Of a stretch of DNA of 64,000 bases, positions 11,351 to 22,793 are shown piece by piece. Source of the DNA: Neolentinus lepideus HHB14362 ss-1 (Eukaryota > Basidiomycota > Agaricomycetes > Gloeophyllales > Gloeophyllaceae); assembly GCA_001632425.1 (NCBI GenBank), contig KV425603.1:140291-204290 (forward strand). Direction: 5' to 3'. Position 1 is the stretch's first letter. Every line of letters starts with the position of its first letter. Under the pieces are notes generated by a model. The model saw only the letters and a program-made list of their open reading frames with translations, was not told the origin of the DNA and ran no database searches. The position numbers and the translations under genes were made by a program.

Positions 11351-12880
11351 CTATTGTCCATTGTATTGCGTGTAGTACTCGTACTCTGTTTCCATCAGAA
11401 GGAAGAAAGCCTGCAAGCCGACATATTCGGATTAAAATGGGATATGATCTAACCCTGCTTGATTTGTGCTTACCTGTCCTTCAGCTGCCGTGCCAGGGTC
11501 TGCTTCTCTTCAGCTCCAAAAACCGACAGAGAGACAGAAACACACTTACGATCAAACGAAGGACTCCCACACACACCCTGCACCAAGCCCCACCTATCAA
11601 CTCTCATCCATGCCGCCTCACGCATCTTCAGTGCGTCTATCATCCACTTCTCCTTGACCTCCGGGACCGTTGCGTCAAGGAGACTCTTGCGATGTAGACG
11701 AAGGATGGTGTACGCGAGCTGCTGAGCGGTGTTCGTCTCCACGAAGCTGGAAGGATCGTCGAGTACGTCGTGGAAGAGGTGGTCCGGGCGGATGTGGGTG
11801 AGCATGGCGGTTATTGTGGAGGTGATGATGGATAGGAGGGAGAGTCGTTCTGCTTCCCAGTCAGGAGGGATGAAGTCGAGTACCCTGTGTCGTCTCTTAG
11901 TACAAAGATGAGTTGGTGTCCTTCCGTGGACGCACCTTGTCATGCCAGAGATAGCCCAGCCATTACCTACACCTAGAATAATAATCAATCGCATCGATGA
12001 GTAGGAAGTAATTTATGACCGACCCCAGAACGCTTTCCTGACGAATTCGTCCTTTATTGGGTCATAGATATGCGAGAACAGATGTTGATCCTTGTCCCAC
12101 AAAATCGCAACATATGAATTGATCTGCCGAATTGCTTCCCTAATGTATGACTCTTGATGCAGCAACATGCCTGCGGCAGCAAGCCCGGGTGGTCCCATGT
12201 AAAGCGCGTCGACCCAGAGTTCTACTCTGCCTGTAAGATCTTTATAGGAGTGAAATCGAAAGTAATTTCAGAGCTAGTGGTTCTAGATACTCACGACTCC
12301 ATGTGCCATCCGACGTCTTTGGAATTGTGTGCATCAGGTAGGCGATGGCACGCTTCGAGGCTTCGAGGTATTGGTCGTCTGAAGTGACCTCGTGAGCATG
12401 TATGACAGCTTCCAGTATTGCTGTTGTGTCAACGGATCCTCTAACATTATCCAAGGGCGTAGGCTGACGCGTGGGCTATACGTTTAAACAGCTTACTGGT
12501 CTCCTTGGCATAAGCGAGCGCTGAAGCGGCCATCTTCTCCTTGTCGAATGATAGCTACAAAGAGACAAAATTACCAGGACAGAATACGCAAATTCGAACC
12601 CGCTCACCATCATGTGCCATACACACAAAATACTCTGGGCCGATGTCGGAGCGGAAGGCGCAATGCAGCTCGTATAAAGCTTGTGCAGCAGTGCCTTGTT
12701 CCCAAGAAGCACGCGACTGCGATAGAATTACATAACTCTATCCCGCAACTCAAGTGTTTTCAGTTACCATGCAAAGCATCGCTTTGATAACTTTGTCAAT
12801 CATCTCCTGTGAGTTTGTCAGTGGGCTGTGGTAGATTCAAGGTAAGTATCGCTTACTTTCCGTCTCATTGCGTGATTCAT
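11351..12880 (-). CDS. glycoside hydrolase family 105-like (unsaturated glycuronyl hydrolase)
   Basis: Multi-exon minus-strand gene starting M-N-H-A-M-R-R-K (12857-12880) and ending …Y-T-Q-Y-N-G-Q-stop at 11351. GH105/GH88 six-hairpin landmarks appear in order: S-W-E-Q-G-T-A-A-Q-A-L-Y-E; P-L-D-N-V-R-G-S-V-D-T-T; E-L-W-V-D-A-L-Y-M-G-P-P; F-W-G-V-G-N-G-W-A; S-F-D-H-P-G-T-A-A-E-G-Q-A-F-F-L-L-M. Family members hydrolyse unsaturated galacturonyl or glucuronyl ends left by pectin or other polysaccharide lyases. I see no signal peptide, so intracellular action is plausible. One splice junction near 12496 is out of phase unless the donor lost one base (it reads CA|GTAAGC where CAG|GTAAGC would fit), so a small assembly error or a pseudogenising change is possible. 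Confidence 0.8.
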
Positions 12881-13480
12881 GATTCTGACTTGAACGATGG
12901 GATAGACTAGTTAGCGCACAGCGAGGGGGGTCGACGTTATGTACGGCTGGTCCTGAATCGATGCCCTCCAGAGATTCACTGAAGACCAGAACGAGACCTA
13001 GCCAACACCCGGACTGACCCCATGGCCATGATCAACCACTGTGTACCAGATGAGCCGAGAAAACTCCGCGCAATAGTTCAGAAAAGCTTCATGACGCGCC
13101 TGGTGCTTTTATGGCATCCGGAAAGATCTGTATGAAGCCACGATTCAGAACTTATCAATTCTTGCTATGAATGCCTTTTTAGGTGAGGGCATTACCTTGT
13201 TTGAGCGGATGGGTGTTTATACGAGGTTCTCGCTGGCCAATTGGGCATTGTTGTCTTCCCCCTTAAATTGCCTACTCGTGCTGCACTAGTTGTGGATGTC
13301 TAGTGCCAACTAAGACACTCCTCAATAACAGCAGCGACGTTGTACGTCGTTCGATTCGTTAGTGATAGCCAGTGTGCACGGCTCACTATTCATATTCTTC
13401 AAAGAATAATATGTTCTTGAGCGGCCACATTCAGAATGTTCTGGACCATGTCAAGGAGTTCATAGTACTCATACATAATA
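12881..13480. other. intergenic, upstream of GH105
   Basis: No gene recognised. It holds the presumed GH105 promoter and ends at the target-site copy ATA (13478-13480) of the element that follows. Confidence 0.45.
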
Positions 13481-13874
13481 CACTGCGGGAGTCCCACTCT
13501 TTGAGGACCTGCAAAATGTTGATCAAAATGGATATCCCATATAATTACTTTTGCAAAATATTCTGTCATGGGAAAACTTAAATATTTAGAGAATGCTCAG
13601 TAGACTGGACAAAATATTATCCACAGCATTACCTTCAAGATGACCACAATGATTAAATATAAACAGAATGGAAAAGAAGTAACAAAAGATTTGCTTTTGA
13701 AATCCATTTATGGAATGGATATATTTCAGGTTTGGGTAGCCGCCCAAGTGGCTATCCATACTTTTAATAATGTTCAGCCTTTTTAATTACATTATTATAT
13801 ATTATATTATTTCACATTTTGGTGTCATCCAAAAGTGAGTCGGAAAATATATATTCCTGACTCCGTCAAAATGT

Positions 13875-13980
13875 ATTGCCCGTTGACTGCCCAGTGATTG
13901 CCCGTTGACCGCCCAGTGATTGCCCGTTGACTACCCGGTGATTGCCCATTGACTGCCCAGTGATTGCCCAGTGATTGCCC
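13875..13980. repeat. 11-bp-period minisatellite, left arm
   Basis: Tandem array built on an 11-bp beat: ATTGCCCGTTG alternates with ACTGCCCAGTG to give a 22-bp higher unit repeated about four times, ending in half units. It lies inside the CACTA-like element and is the inverted counterpart of the array at 14173-14279. Confidence 0.8.
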
Positions 13981-14172
13981 ACAAGATCTATGCCCGTGAC
14001 AACTACTCTATGTAGTAATAGATAATGATGAACATGTAATAGTGTGCCATGCATCTGGCCAACAATGTGGAATTCATTGTTGGGACTCTTGCTGAAATAT
14101 ACCTACCTATCTACCTACTACCTTGGCAAATATTGGGTGTAATGTGATTAGTGGGTGCTTATGGTACAGCTG

Positions 14173-14279
14173 TGGGCACTCTGTGGGCGATCACCGGGTG
14201 CTCACCGGGCGATCACCGGGCACTCTGTGGGTGACCACTGGGCCCCCTATGGGCGATCACCGGGCGATCACTGGGCAAT
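14173..14279. repeat. 11-bp-period minisatellite, right arm (inverted)
   Basis: About nine 11-bp units of the form GGGCGATCACC / GGGTGCTCACC / GGGCACTCTGT. Read on the minus strand the units become (A)GTGATCGCCC, matching the left arm. The two arms could pair as an imperfect hairpin or may be subterminal transposase-binding repeats, as known for CACTA elements. Confidence 0.78.
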
Positions 14280-14840
14280 ACATTCTGACTCAGTCCCAAA
14301 TATATACTTTTATATATACTTTTTTATACCATCAAAAGGTAATATATGGTATTACATAATATAACATCTAAATAGCCCTTATGGTAATATATATAATTAT
14401 TTACCATTTAAGAGTCGGCAAAGATTTAAAACAAACTCGCTTACAAAAATGTTTCTCAGAGAAAATATTTTGCTATCAGTTTTGCTCGATGTTTAACTAT
14501 AGATATTCAAGCGATCTTGAAGGTAATAAAATGAATAATATTTCGTCCAGTCTGTTGACTATTCCCTTAGTATATACTTTTTTCTTTGTCAGAATGGTTT
14601 GCTAAAGTAATTATATGGGATATTCATTTTGATCAACATTTTGCAGGTCCTCAAAGAGTGAGACTCCCGCAGTGATAGTGAGGTTCTCTCGATAGGCTTG
14701 CAATCTAGCCCCAATAAGTCCCGTGACCCACTCGGCAATTCCCGAAGAAACGCGTAACGGCCTACCCTAAAGCTCGGTAATTGTGAACGTCCAGTCTCGG
14801 ATCGTGTCGCGTTCAACATCACCTCCACGTAAATACTGTG

Positions 14841-17800
14841 ATGTCGGTAGCTCCTGACACCATTGACCTCACTGTTTCAGACGACGAGCTCGACATCATG
14901 GGCGTTAAAAGTCCTCCCCCCATGGCCAAGCTCTCAGTCGCTTTGGCGAGCCAAGCTGGCCGCACGCTTAGACCGCGACTCTCAGAGAATAACGCAGTGC
15001 ACCCTAGGCCGAAAAAGAACCTGAAGAGAAGAGTATCTGACTCAACTATCGAGAACCTCGATGATTTATCAGTTTTGAAGAAGCGGAAAGGAGAGCAGAA
15101 GAAAGCTGTGCGTGGTCTGTCGAACGCTTTCGTGCTGTGTATTCACTGTTGGGCAGGTCACGATCGTCGTGAACGCGAAGAGGGCTGCAGTCGAAGCAGC
15201 GCGACGACGCTGGATAACGCGTCATCGTCACCTTTTTGAACCTCTCTTACCCCCTTCGAGTAATCTTTTGGATAACGTAGAGAGGGAGCTAGAGCTCTCC
15301 ACCGACAAGGGGACGTACATACCCATACATCAATTAGATGAGCAGCCGAGACTTGTGACCGGAGGAGCTATGAAAGACTACCAGGTGGGCAGTTCGGCTA
15401 CCGGCAGCGAGCTTATAATTTATGACTCTACAGCTCCAAGGTCTATCATTTCTAGCTTGGATGTATCATAACGGTACGGTGTTCCTACGACCTTGCAAGA
15501 ATGACACTGATCTGTGTTTCCAGGCATGAACTGCATATTGGGCGACGAGTAAGTACTAAACCTAATCTTTCGTTCTCCGTGCTCATTGATACAATCAGGA
15601 TGGGGCTGGGAAAGACACTCCAGGTATTTCAATACACTCTGTCGTTAGGCCATCACTAATTTGCGGTATCAGACTTTGTCGCTGCTCGCGTATGTAAAGG
15701 AAAATACGACAGGTAAGCACCACATGTGAATTGGCCGTGGTGCTCTGCCTTACCCCTCGTAGGCGCTATGGACCCACATCTCATTATCTGTCCCCTTTCT
15801 GTCCTCTCTTCCTGGGAGTCGGTAAGTGGACTATCTTTCTGAAATATTGTCATTTCTCCGACGCTGCTCCCGCAGGAATGTGCCCGCTGGGTGCCCTCGT
15901 TCAAGGTGATGCGCTTCCACGGCTCTCAGTCAGAACGAGCGCGTATCAAGAACGCTGCCAGAGGGTCGGAGCTCAAGTTCGACATTTGCGTGACGACGTA
16001 TGATGCGTATGCCGTTGAAGACAGCTGGTTCAAGACGCGCAGATGGACCTATTGTGTGCTAGATGAAGGCCACAAGATCAAGAACGCCGAGACGGAGATC
16101 TCTGGCAAGTTACAAGGTCTCGGAGCATTGTATCGACTGAGTATGCATATCACATGATATTGTTGCTGTATCTCTGACAGTCCGTCTCCTAGTTCTCACC
16201 GGTACTCCGATTCACAACAACCTCCTCGAGCTATGGTCTCTACTTCACTGGCTCTACCCTGCTCTGTTCACAGCCGCCTCCGAGCGTCTCTTTAAAGACT
16301 CTTTCGATCTCTCCCGCGGACTATACGACCTGCCCTTCCTCAACTCCGCGCAGAACCTCCTCTCTACTATCATGCTTCGCCGCACGAAAGCGACCATCGA
16401 GATCAATGTGCCGCCCAAAGAAGAACTGACGGTATTCATCCCGCTGACGGAGGCGCAGCGGTTCTGGACGTACAGGCTGCTGACGCGGATGGATGCAGTG
16501 GATTTGCAGCAGATTTTTGAGGAAGATGTTGTCGGTAAGGTGAAGGGTGAGTCGCCGGGGGCGTTGGAGAAGGGCCGCCAGGAGGTCCTCGAGCACTTGC
16601 AGGAGCACATGAAGAGTAGTGAGAGCGGGAATAAGAGCCGTACGTCGGGTGCCTGCTGTACAATAGTCGGGCGTCCAGCTAATTCGACGTATCGTAGAAT
16701 GGAAGCGGCTTATGAATCTCTTGATTCAGTTACGACAAGTATGCGATCAGTGCGTAACTCATCTTCGCTTCGTTGATCCTCAAATTTTTGACTTTCTCAT
16801 TCCCTAGCCCGTATTTACTCCCAGATGCGGAGCCAGACCCATACGCCATTGGCGAGCACGTCGTCGCTGCTTCGTCTAAGATGGTTGTCATTGACAAGCT
16901 GCTGGCGGACATCCTGCCGAAAGGCGAGAGGGTGTTGATATTCTCGGTATGTGGCTCTTGCGTGTCTTGAACGTCTTGCTGATGCATGCTCGTCTTTTAG
17001 CAATGGACAGGGTCTGTGGTCAACGTGCCGCTGTTAATGGTATATTGTCTGATAGAGGTTACGTTAGGATGCTTGATCTCCTTGAAGATTTCATGGAGTT
17101 ACGTGACATACCATATGCGCGACTGGATGGAAGTACGACTAGACCGCGGCGGGCGCTTGATATCAAGCTCGTGAGTGTCATGTTATTACCCGGCAGAAAG
17201 TTAGAACTTACAGAACGACGTGACTTTAGTTCCAACAAGACAAATCTCGTAAGGAATATCCGTTAGCGTAATGAAACCATGATTTGACTGAGTGCGCTCG
17301 TCGACAGCATATCAAGTGTTTTTGATTTCCACGAAAGCCGGGGGCCTAGGTCAGTCGGGATGATTACCAGCGATGAAATGCGTTGGCTGAACTCTTTGTC
17401 AGGCATTAATTTGACGAAGGCATCTACTGTCATTATGTGTGATTCGGATTGGAATCCACAAGTAAGTAGAGCACTCTGTGAACCCCAAAAAACCACTGAA
17501 TGTCTCGACGTATTCCCATTAGAACGACCTTCAAGCCATCGCGAGAGCTCATCGCATAGGGCAAACAAAAGTTGTCAAGGTGCGTTACGCATGTTATACA
17601 ATAATCAAACAGTTATTGACACATATATCTCAAAGGTGTATCGCCTCATTTGCAGTGGCAGCGTCGAAGACCAGATGCTCGATCGCATACGGCGGAAGCT
17701 GTTCTTGTCGGTCAAAGTTATGAACTCCGATAACCCAGCAGCCGACGAAAGTACCGTCCTCAAGTCGAGGGAACTTATGGACATCCTACGAAAGGGAAGC

Positions 17801-18879
17801 AGCGCGCTAACGCAGGATTCCGACGATATGGACCTGCAAACGTTCCTCGATGCGCCCATTTCCAAGGTCTTCGACGCTTCTCGATCACGCGAGAATCGCA
17901 AGGAAGCGAAGGTGAAGCACGAGCTAGACCTCGAAGATGAAGGCGAACAGGATAAAAAACTGCTCGCCGACGCTGAGGAGGAAGAAAAGACTCTGTTGAG
18001 TGGTATCGCTCAGGTCCAGAGTAGGCTGTTTGAAGGGCAGTATGTCCCGCGCACAAAGCCTGCAAACAACAAGCAGATTGCGGAGGAGTGGGATGCCCTG
18101 CAGAAGCGAGCGCGTCCCGATAATATCGTTACCGTAGGGGGGATGCAATTTATCGTGGCACGACAACCTTCGGATACTGTGGGTCTAAATGTTCTCTGTT
18201 GACGTGATCATGTCACTGAATTTGTGCGCAGATGCAGGCTAAGGATGTAAAGTCAGCGCCAGCTAAGACGATTAAAAGGCATGAATGGGAGGACTGGTGT
18301 ATTTACTGCCGTGACGGTGGTGAACTGGTGTTGTGTCAATCATGTCCCCGAGGTTCGTCCCGCCCTCTGTATTTGCTGATGGACGCTGAGATACTTTATA
18401 GTGTTCCACCCTGGATGCCATGGCTTATCAAAGGCTCAGCTACAGCGTAGTCCGTTCATACGATGTCCGCAGCATGTCTGTGCGTCATGTCAGAGGGGCA
18501 CAACGGATGCTGGCGGGATGTTGTTCAGGTAGGCGGCGATCAAGTCCACTATGAAGTACCGGACAAAATAATGATTTTGGATGCTTCGAACAGATGCCAG
18601 ACATGTCCGCAGGCATTCTGCGAGGATTGTCTTCCGAGCGGCGATATGGATGCTGTGGGAGCCACTCTTCCAGAATTGTACGTCGGTTTCTATGATATCC
18701 TATTGGCGCAATGCTCACCCTCTCATAGTGTTCTTCTTGGATACGGAGAGAAAGCATCTGCATATTATATCCGCTGCGATGATTGTCAGCATCGGTTCAA
18801 GACAGACACACAATTCCGCCAGTCATGGGAAGGGGAGTTTCAAGAGACGGAGGCCAAATTAGAGTCTGTGCTGGCCTGA
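14841..18879 (+). CDS. SNF2-family chromatin-remodelling ATPase with C-terminal PHD finger
   Basis: About 17 short introns join in frame to give roughly 1,000 residues. I start at ATG 14841. The disordered N-terminus has an acidic D-T-I-D-L-T-V-S-D-D-E motif resembling a SUMO-interacting motif. ATPase motifs: G-D-E-M-G-L-G-K-T (Walker A), L-D-E-G-H-K-I-K-N (motif II), L-T-G-T-P-I-H-N-N (III), R-Q-V-C-D-H-P-Y-L, F-S-Q-W-T-G-M-L-D, L-D-G-S-T, S-T-K-A-G-G-L-G-I-N-L, and the A-R-A-H-R-I-G-Q box (VI). After an acidic coiled linker comes a PHD-type zinc finger, W-C-I-Y-C-R-D-G-G-E-L-V-L-C-Q-S-C then F-H-P-G-C-H, followed by more Cys/His pairs (C-P-Q-H-V-C-A-S-C; C-Q-T-C). The ATPase core is ISWI/Lsh-like, but no SANT/SLIDE module was seen. 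Nuclear; likely slides or removes nucleosomes, with histone-tail reading by the PHD finger (inference). Confidence 0.9.
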
Positions 18880-19310
18880 TACCTTACCCTCACCGTCTAT
18901 TTGTGTTGGATACAGAGGATGTTAACATCGTATCATAGTCCTGATGTTAACTGACCTAGCAGATACATTCCGCACCGCATGACAGCCTCATCTCTGCAAA
19001 GATGCTGCATTAGTGTTTGCTAATTCGACCTCCATGGAGCGTCTAGTTGACGGGCGAACCATCACCGCAACGTGGAAATGACAATATGACTCATGAGCGA
19101 CATAACCTCCCGAGTAGCCAGGATATCAAGGAGTGGAATTCACACAAGATGACGATTACAATATTCACGTACTGTTCCTAGAAGCAGCGAGCAACCAAAC
19201 TCGCGGAATTATTTGAAGGATCAAGAAAGACCGTCGGCACATGAGCAGCAGGGGAAACAACGCAACAAGACAAAGTAATGGTACACGGCAAGACAGAACG
19301 GTATATTAGT
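18880..19310. other. convergent 3' intergenic, SNF2 / TSC10 copy 1
   Basis: About 430 bp of 3' flanking DNA for both genes. No feature was identified. Confidence 0.5.
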
Positions 19311-20528
19311 TCAATTGGAGCCATTTTGTAGTGGGAATCCTTGTTCTTTAAGATACTGCTGATGCTCGGCCCGATGCTTGCGGACTAATGAGTCCACCCC
19401 AGACCGCCAGAAGGGCACACCGATCTTATAAGGATATTCATTAGCTGTTAAACACAGAGACAGAGAGGAGTGGTCATACCCTGGCTATACCGTCCACCAG
19501 CGAGTCATAGAAAAAGTTGTGATATGGCGCAGAACCCCGGGTGGATGCTCGAAAGAGGTCCGTCATGAAATCCGCAGTGATGTGGGCATGACCAGCTTGA
19601 ATACCTGTGCAAAAATGAGACGCTGTCAATGCTAAGAGAAATCTCGCGAGGCTGACCTTTGAAGAGGCCCGCCGCGGCCTGGTCCGGTTGGAGTCCCGAG
19701 TCGTCTTCCTCGATTTTTAGAGTAATCTTTGGCTTCGTCTTGTTCTCTTCCTCGTAGCCAGGCGTGAACATTGTCGGCGGGAAGAAGATGTGTACATCGA
19801 TGTCGTATAAGATGAGCTCAGAGCGCAGAGTGTCAGCGAGACCTGCCAAGTAGTGATCAGCATGCGGTAATGAGGGCGTGTATGAATTAACTATACCTCG
19901 AAGCGCCTGCTTTGCAGGGGAATAGGACGCGTAGCCGATGAACGACATATACCCGAGAGTTGACGAGACGAAGCAAAGCTTGCCCTTGCGCTGCTGCTCC
20001 ACCATCTTCTTCGTCACCGCCCAGGCTGTCCACGCTTGTACCCAGTACCCGTTGGTCATGCCGTCCGTCAGGTCCTGCTCGGACATCTCGACGAAGAACT
20101 TCGGCGTGCTCTTGCCTGCACATAAAAACACTGCGTCAGGAGTCAATCCGCTGTGTTCTTCCATGACAGCCTTGAGGGCTGCATTGGCACCCTCGGCAGT
20201 CCCAATGGAGAACGAATGCGACCGGAAGACTTGGTCATTGGAGACGCGCGCACTCTGTAGTAAGCTATGTGAGTGCGAGCCTTTTACTCTCATCCCGACT
20301 CACCTCAAGTTTGGCAAGCGCGTCCTCAAGCTTGCGGGTGTCGCGGGCAACGATGGAGACGTGCGCACCGTGCGAAGCCAACAGCACCGCGAGAGACAGC
20401 CCCAGTCCCGCACTTCCTCCCGTCACATAACAATGCTAACCCACAACCTTGAGATCTGAAAGTACTTCTGAAGACGAATGACCTACTTTGCCGGCAGGAT
20501 TCCACTTGGTTCGACCGAAGAGAGACAT
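19311..20528 (-). CDS. TSC10: 3-ketodihydrosphingosine reductase, copy 1
   Basis: Short-chain dehydrogenase gene, start M-S-L-F-G-R-T-K-W-N-P-A-G-K at 20528, stop TGA at 19311. NADPH-binding Rossmann motif T-G-G-S-A-G-L-G, catalytic S in V-S-S-T-L-G-Y and Y-S-P-A-K as the YxxxK motif. K-T-K-P-K-I-T, H-A-H-I-T-A-D and R-G-S-A-P-Y-H-N are typical of KDSR/Tsc10. Six introns were placed, all with normal GT-AG ends and in frame. The enzyme reduces 3-ketodihydrosphingosine to dihydrosphingosine on the cytosolic face of the ER, the second step of sphingolipid synthesis. A diverged second copy lies on the opposite strand at 27116. No frameshift was seen; this copy is the likely housekeeping gene. Confidence 0.88.
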
Positions 20529-20968
20529 CGTCGTCACAACACAAGCTCTTGCGAGGAAGCAACATGCCTTATAGTGAAGCTACTTCTGGAAGTTGGTTGA
20601 ACACGGTTCTGAGGATCTTTCCGGTGTAGATCATGATGCATGATGTCCGACGGGGGGCAGTGATCCCGGTAATTGTATGTAGGTCACTTCATTTTGATTC
20701 CGTGATTGGCCCGTTTTCTGATCAGAAAGGGTATCCATCATATCATATCATTCTATGAACGTTTCAATGCGCTCCATGTGCTCGTCAAGATTGGCTTTGG
20801 GCAATGCGATGAACCGGTCGCAGCGTAACAGCATTGACTTACACGCTGAGCTCGTAGATGCTTTCGGTGACACTGAATATCAACCGGTCTACAGCGCTCA
20901 CACGTACTAACGCGACGTCTCCTCGTCTAATCCTTAATTGGGGTTCGTGATTTACATACACTACAAAA
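20529..20968. other. intergenic, TSC10 copy 1 promoter side
   Basis: About 440 bp upstream of TSC10 copy 1 and downstream of DUF6533 copy A (both minus strand). No gene or clear motif. Confidence 0.45.
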
Positions 20969-22793
20969 TCATGCCGCTTCCACGTCAGTGGACCGACTCA
21001 TTTCATGCAACTGCAATGATTCATCGAGGACTGTCGAGTCATCGCCGGTAGTACTGCCGCTGCGCTTTGACGAGAAGAACTTCAAGTTGCCGAAGCGGAT
21101 GGTTGAGCGTGGCGGTCGTGTCACAGGTCTTCGAGGACCCTCACGAGCTGCTACCCGGAGGTTGAGGAGCACTCTGCAGCAAATGATGCTGTGTAAGCAA
21201 CGCGTCAACCTGAGGTGAAAGTCAAACTATTGCAGACCGTGATCTTTCTCGCGTAAGATCACGTACGTGTCCAGTAAGTCAAGATACTCCAGCTGAATAT
21301 GAGTCGTAAGTAGAGTGATGAAATAGCAGGAGGTGGACTCTCACAGGCGCAACGATCAAGACTACGATGTTCGCCGTTGAGAGCACTAACGCGATAATTC
21401 AACTTAGAATTAATGTTTAACTCGGTGGATCACCTACCCAACAGACACACGAAGAAGAATATTCCTGTGACAAAATCAGGAACTATGTTCATGTACAATC
21501 AAGAACATCGTACCATCTCTGTAGAGCGTCTGAACTACCGGAGCCCTCGAGCCACGGACTGGTGAGGGATGAAAGAGTGAGTTCTACTTGTTCGATCTGA
21601 GTGTTAGAGCGACTCACGGCTTTTAATACCTCTATATGCTGTCAGGACTACAACAACTATAATGTAGAAAACTATCGGCAAGTGCACACCATTTTATTGA
21701 ATATCACTTACGAAACTCCCATACAAGGAGAATGACAAAGTTCACAAAGACGATATCGCTGCCTTGTTTAAGAAGACATCCAGGAATCTCTGGTGAGGGA
21801 AGCGGACCAACTTGTTTTCACAAGTGAATGAACCCCCATCCGCGCGTCAAGGAACTGTCATAAACTTACAGACTAGTGAGGTGAGGAACAAGGATATTGT
21901 GACGATCCCGATCATAGTACAAATCTGCCTGACTGTAAGTGTGTATTTGGTGCGAGACGCTTTCACTTACCACGATGCCAATGCCCAGTATCAGTCCTAT
22001 CTTTCGTGATCTGCCGTACAATGCATAGGTGCGAGCAAGCAGGATGTCTAGTCCGATTCAGAATTCGTGAGTGACATTATTGTGCTGGGACGCACATTCT
22101 GAGATGGACATCCCGACAAATGTCGAGACTTGGACTTTGAGATCAGTATCCACCAAGCAGTCTCGGAGACAAGAATCGTGCTCACCGGTCGATATTTGGT
22201 AGTAAACGAGACACGTCTAGCAATGGAATCAGCGGCGGAGGCAAACCCGCTCTCGAAGACACTTGCCTCCGGCTTGATTCGGGGGGTGATATAGTCTTCA
22301 AAGTGTCAGGACATCTAACGAAGGCAGAGAAATATGACTCACTTAGGAGGGTGAATGGTGTGTCCAAGAATGGGCTATATCTACTCATGAGGTAGAAGAC
22401 CTTCAGGTAGGTCCATTTTGCCTTCCACACGTATTCTACCTGCAGGTACACTTAGAAGGCTCGAGTTCACGTCAGACGGGGGTTAATGGGGAACTAATCG
22501 CACCTCCTCTCCGATGATCAAGAACCATTCCGTGATCTGGAATTTCATGAACAGGTGATCGTTCCCGACTCTACATGAATCTTACCAGTACTGTCATGCT
22601 GACGACTGACAAATACTCAAAAATGCTCAGCGGAGCAGCGAGATGGTTGCTACAGACCTTGGGTATACTTTAGAGGCAGAGGAAGGGGTAAGTCGACAGC
22701 TAACAAGACAGGAAACTTTGTAGAAATCAAGACACCTACCCGAACAACCTGCAGACGCTGGGCGGATATGACGGGATTAGAGGAGGCCGACAT
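20969..22793 (-). CDS. DUF6533-type multi-pass membrane protein, copy A
   Basis: Starts M-S-A-S-S-N-P-V-I-S-A-Q-R-L-Q-V-V-R at 22793, followed by an intron and then helix 1 (P-L-S-I-F-E-Y-L-S-V-V-S-M-T-V-L). The DUF6533 signature follows: I-G-E-E-V-E-Y-V-W-K-A-K-W-T-Y-L-K, then M-S-R-Y-S-P-F-L-D-T-P. Further helices lie between 21250 and 22180, including G-S-D-I-V-F-V-N-F-V-I-L-L-V-W-E-F near 21710-21780. The last exon gives T-R-C-L-H-S-I-I-C-C-R-V-L-L-N-L-R and a polar tail ending at 20969. Many short exons; I did not fix every inner boundary. The family is large in Agaricomycetes with unknown function. Copy B at 24523-26302 has the same intron layout. Confidence 0.72.

Larger units (their letters stand above)
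13481..14674. mobile_element. non-autonomous CACTA-like element with long terminal inverted repeats
   Basis: The left end reads CACTGCGGGAGTCCCACTC and the right end is its reverse complement with one change. About 65 bp of the terminal inverted repeat are nearly identical (13481-13550 against 14600-14674), and weaker inverted similarity continues inward for roughly 150 bp more (for example AGACTGGACRAAATATTAT on both sides). A 3-bp ATA flanks both ends (13478-13480, 14675-14677), and the termini begin CACTG; both fit the CACTR ends and 2-3 bp duplications of CACTA transposons. The interior is A+T-rich, has no transposase frame, and carries two facing minisatellite blocks. It lies between the GH105 promoter and the SNF2 gene start, so it could affect either promoter. 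The superfamily call is inference from termini and target size. Confidence 0.7.

Noticed and set aside
13875..14279. Regular short repeats as a possible CRISPR array
   Set aside because: Repeats are contiguous 11-mers with no unique spacers, lie in a eukaryotic transposon and have inverted arms.
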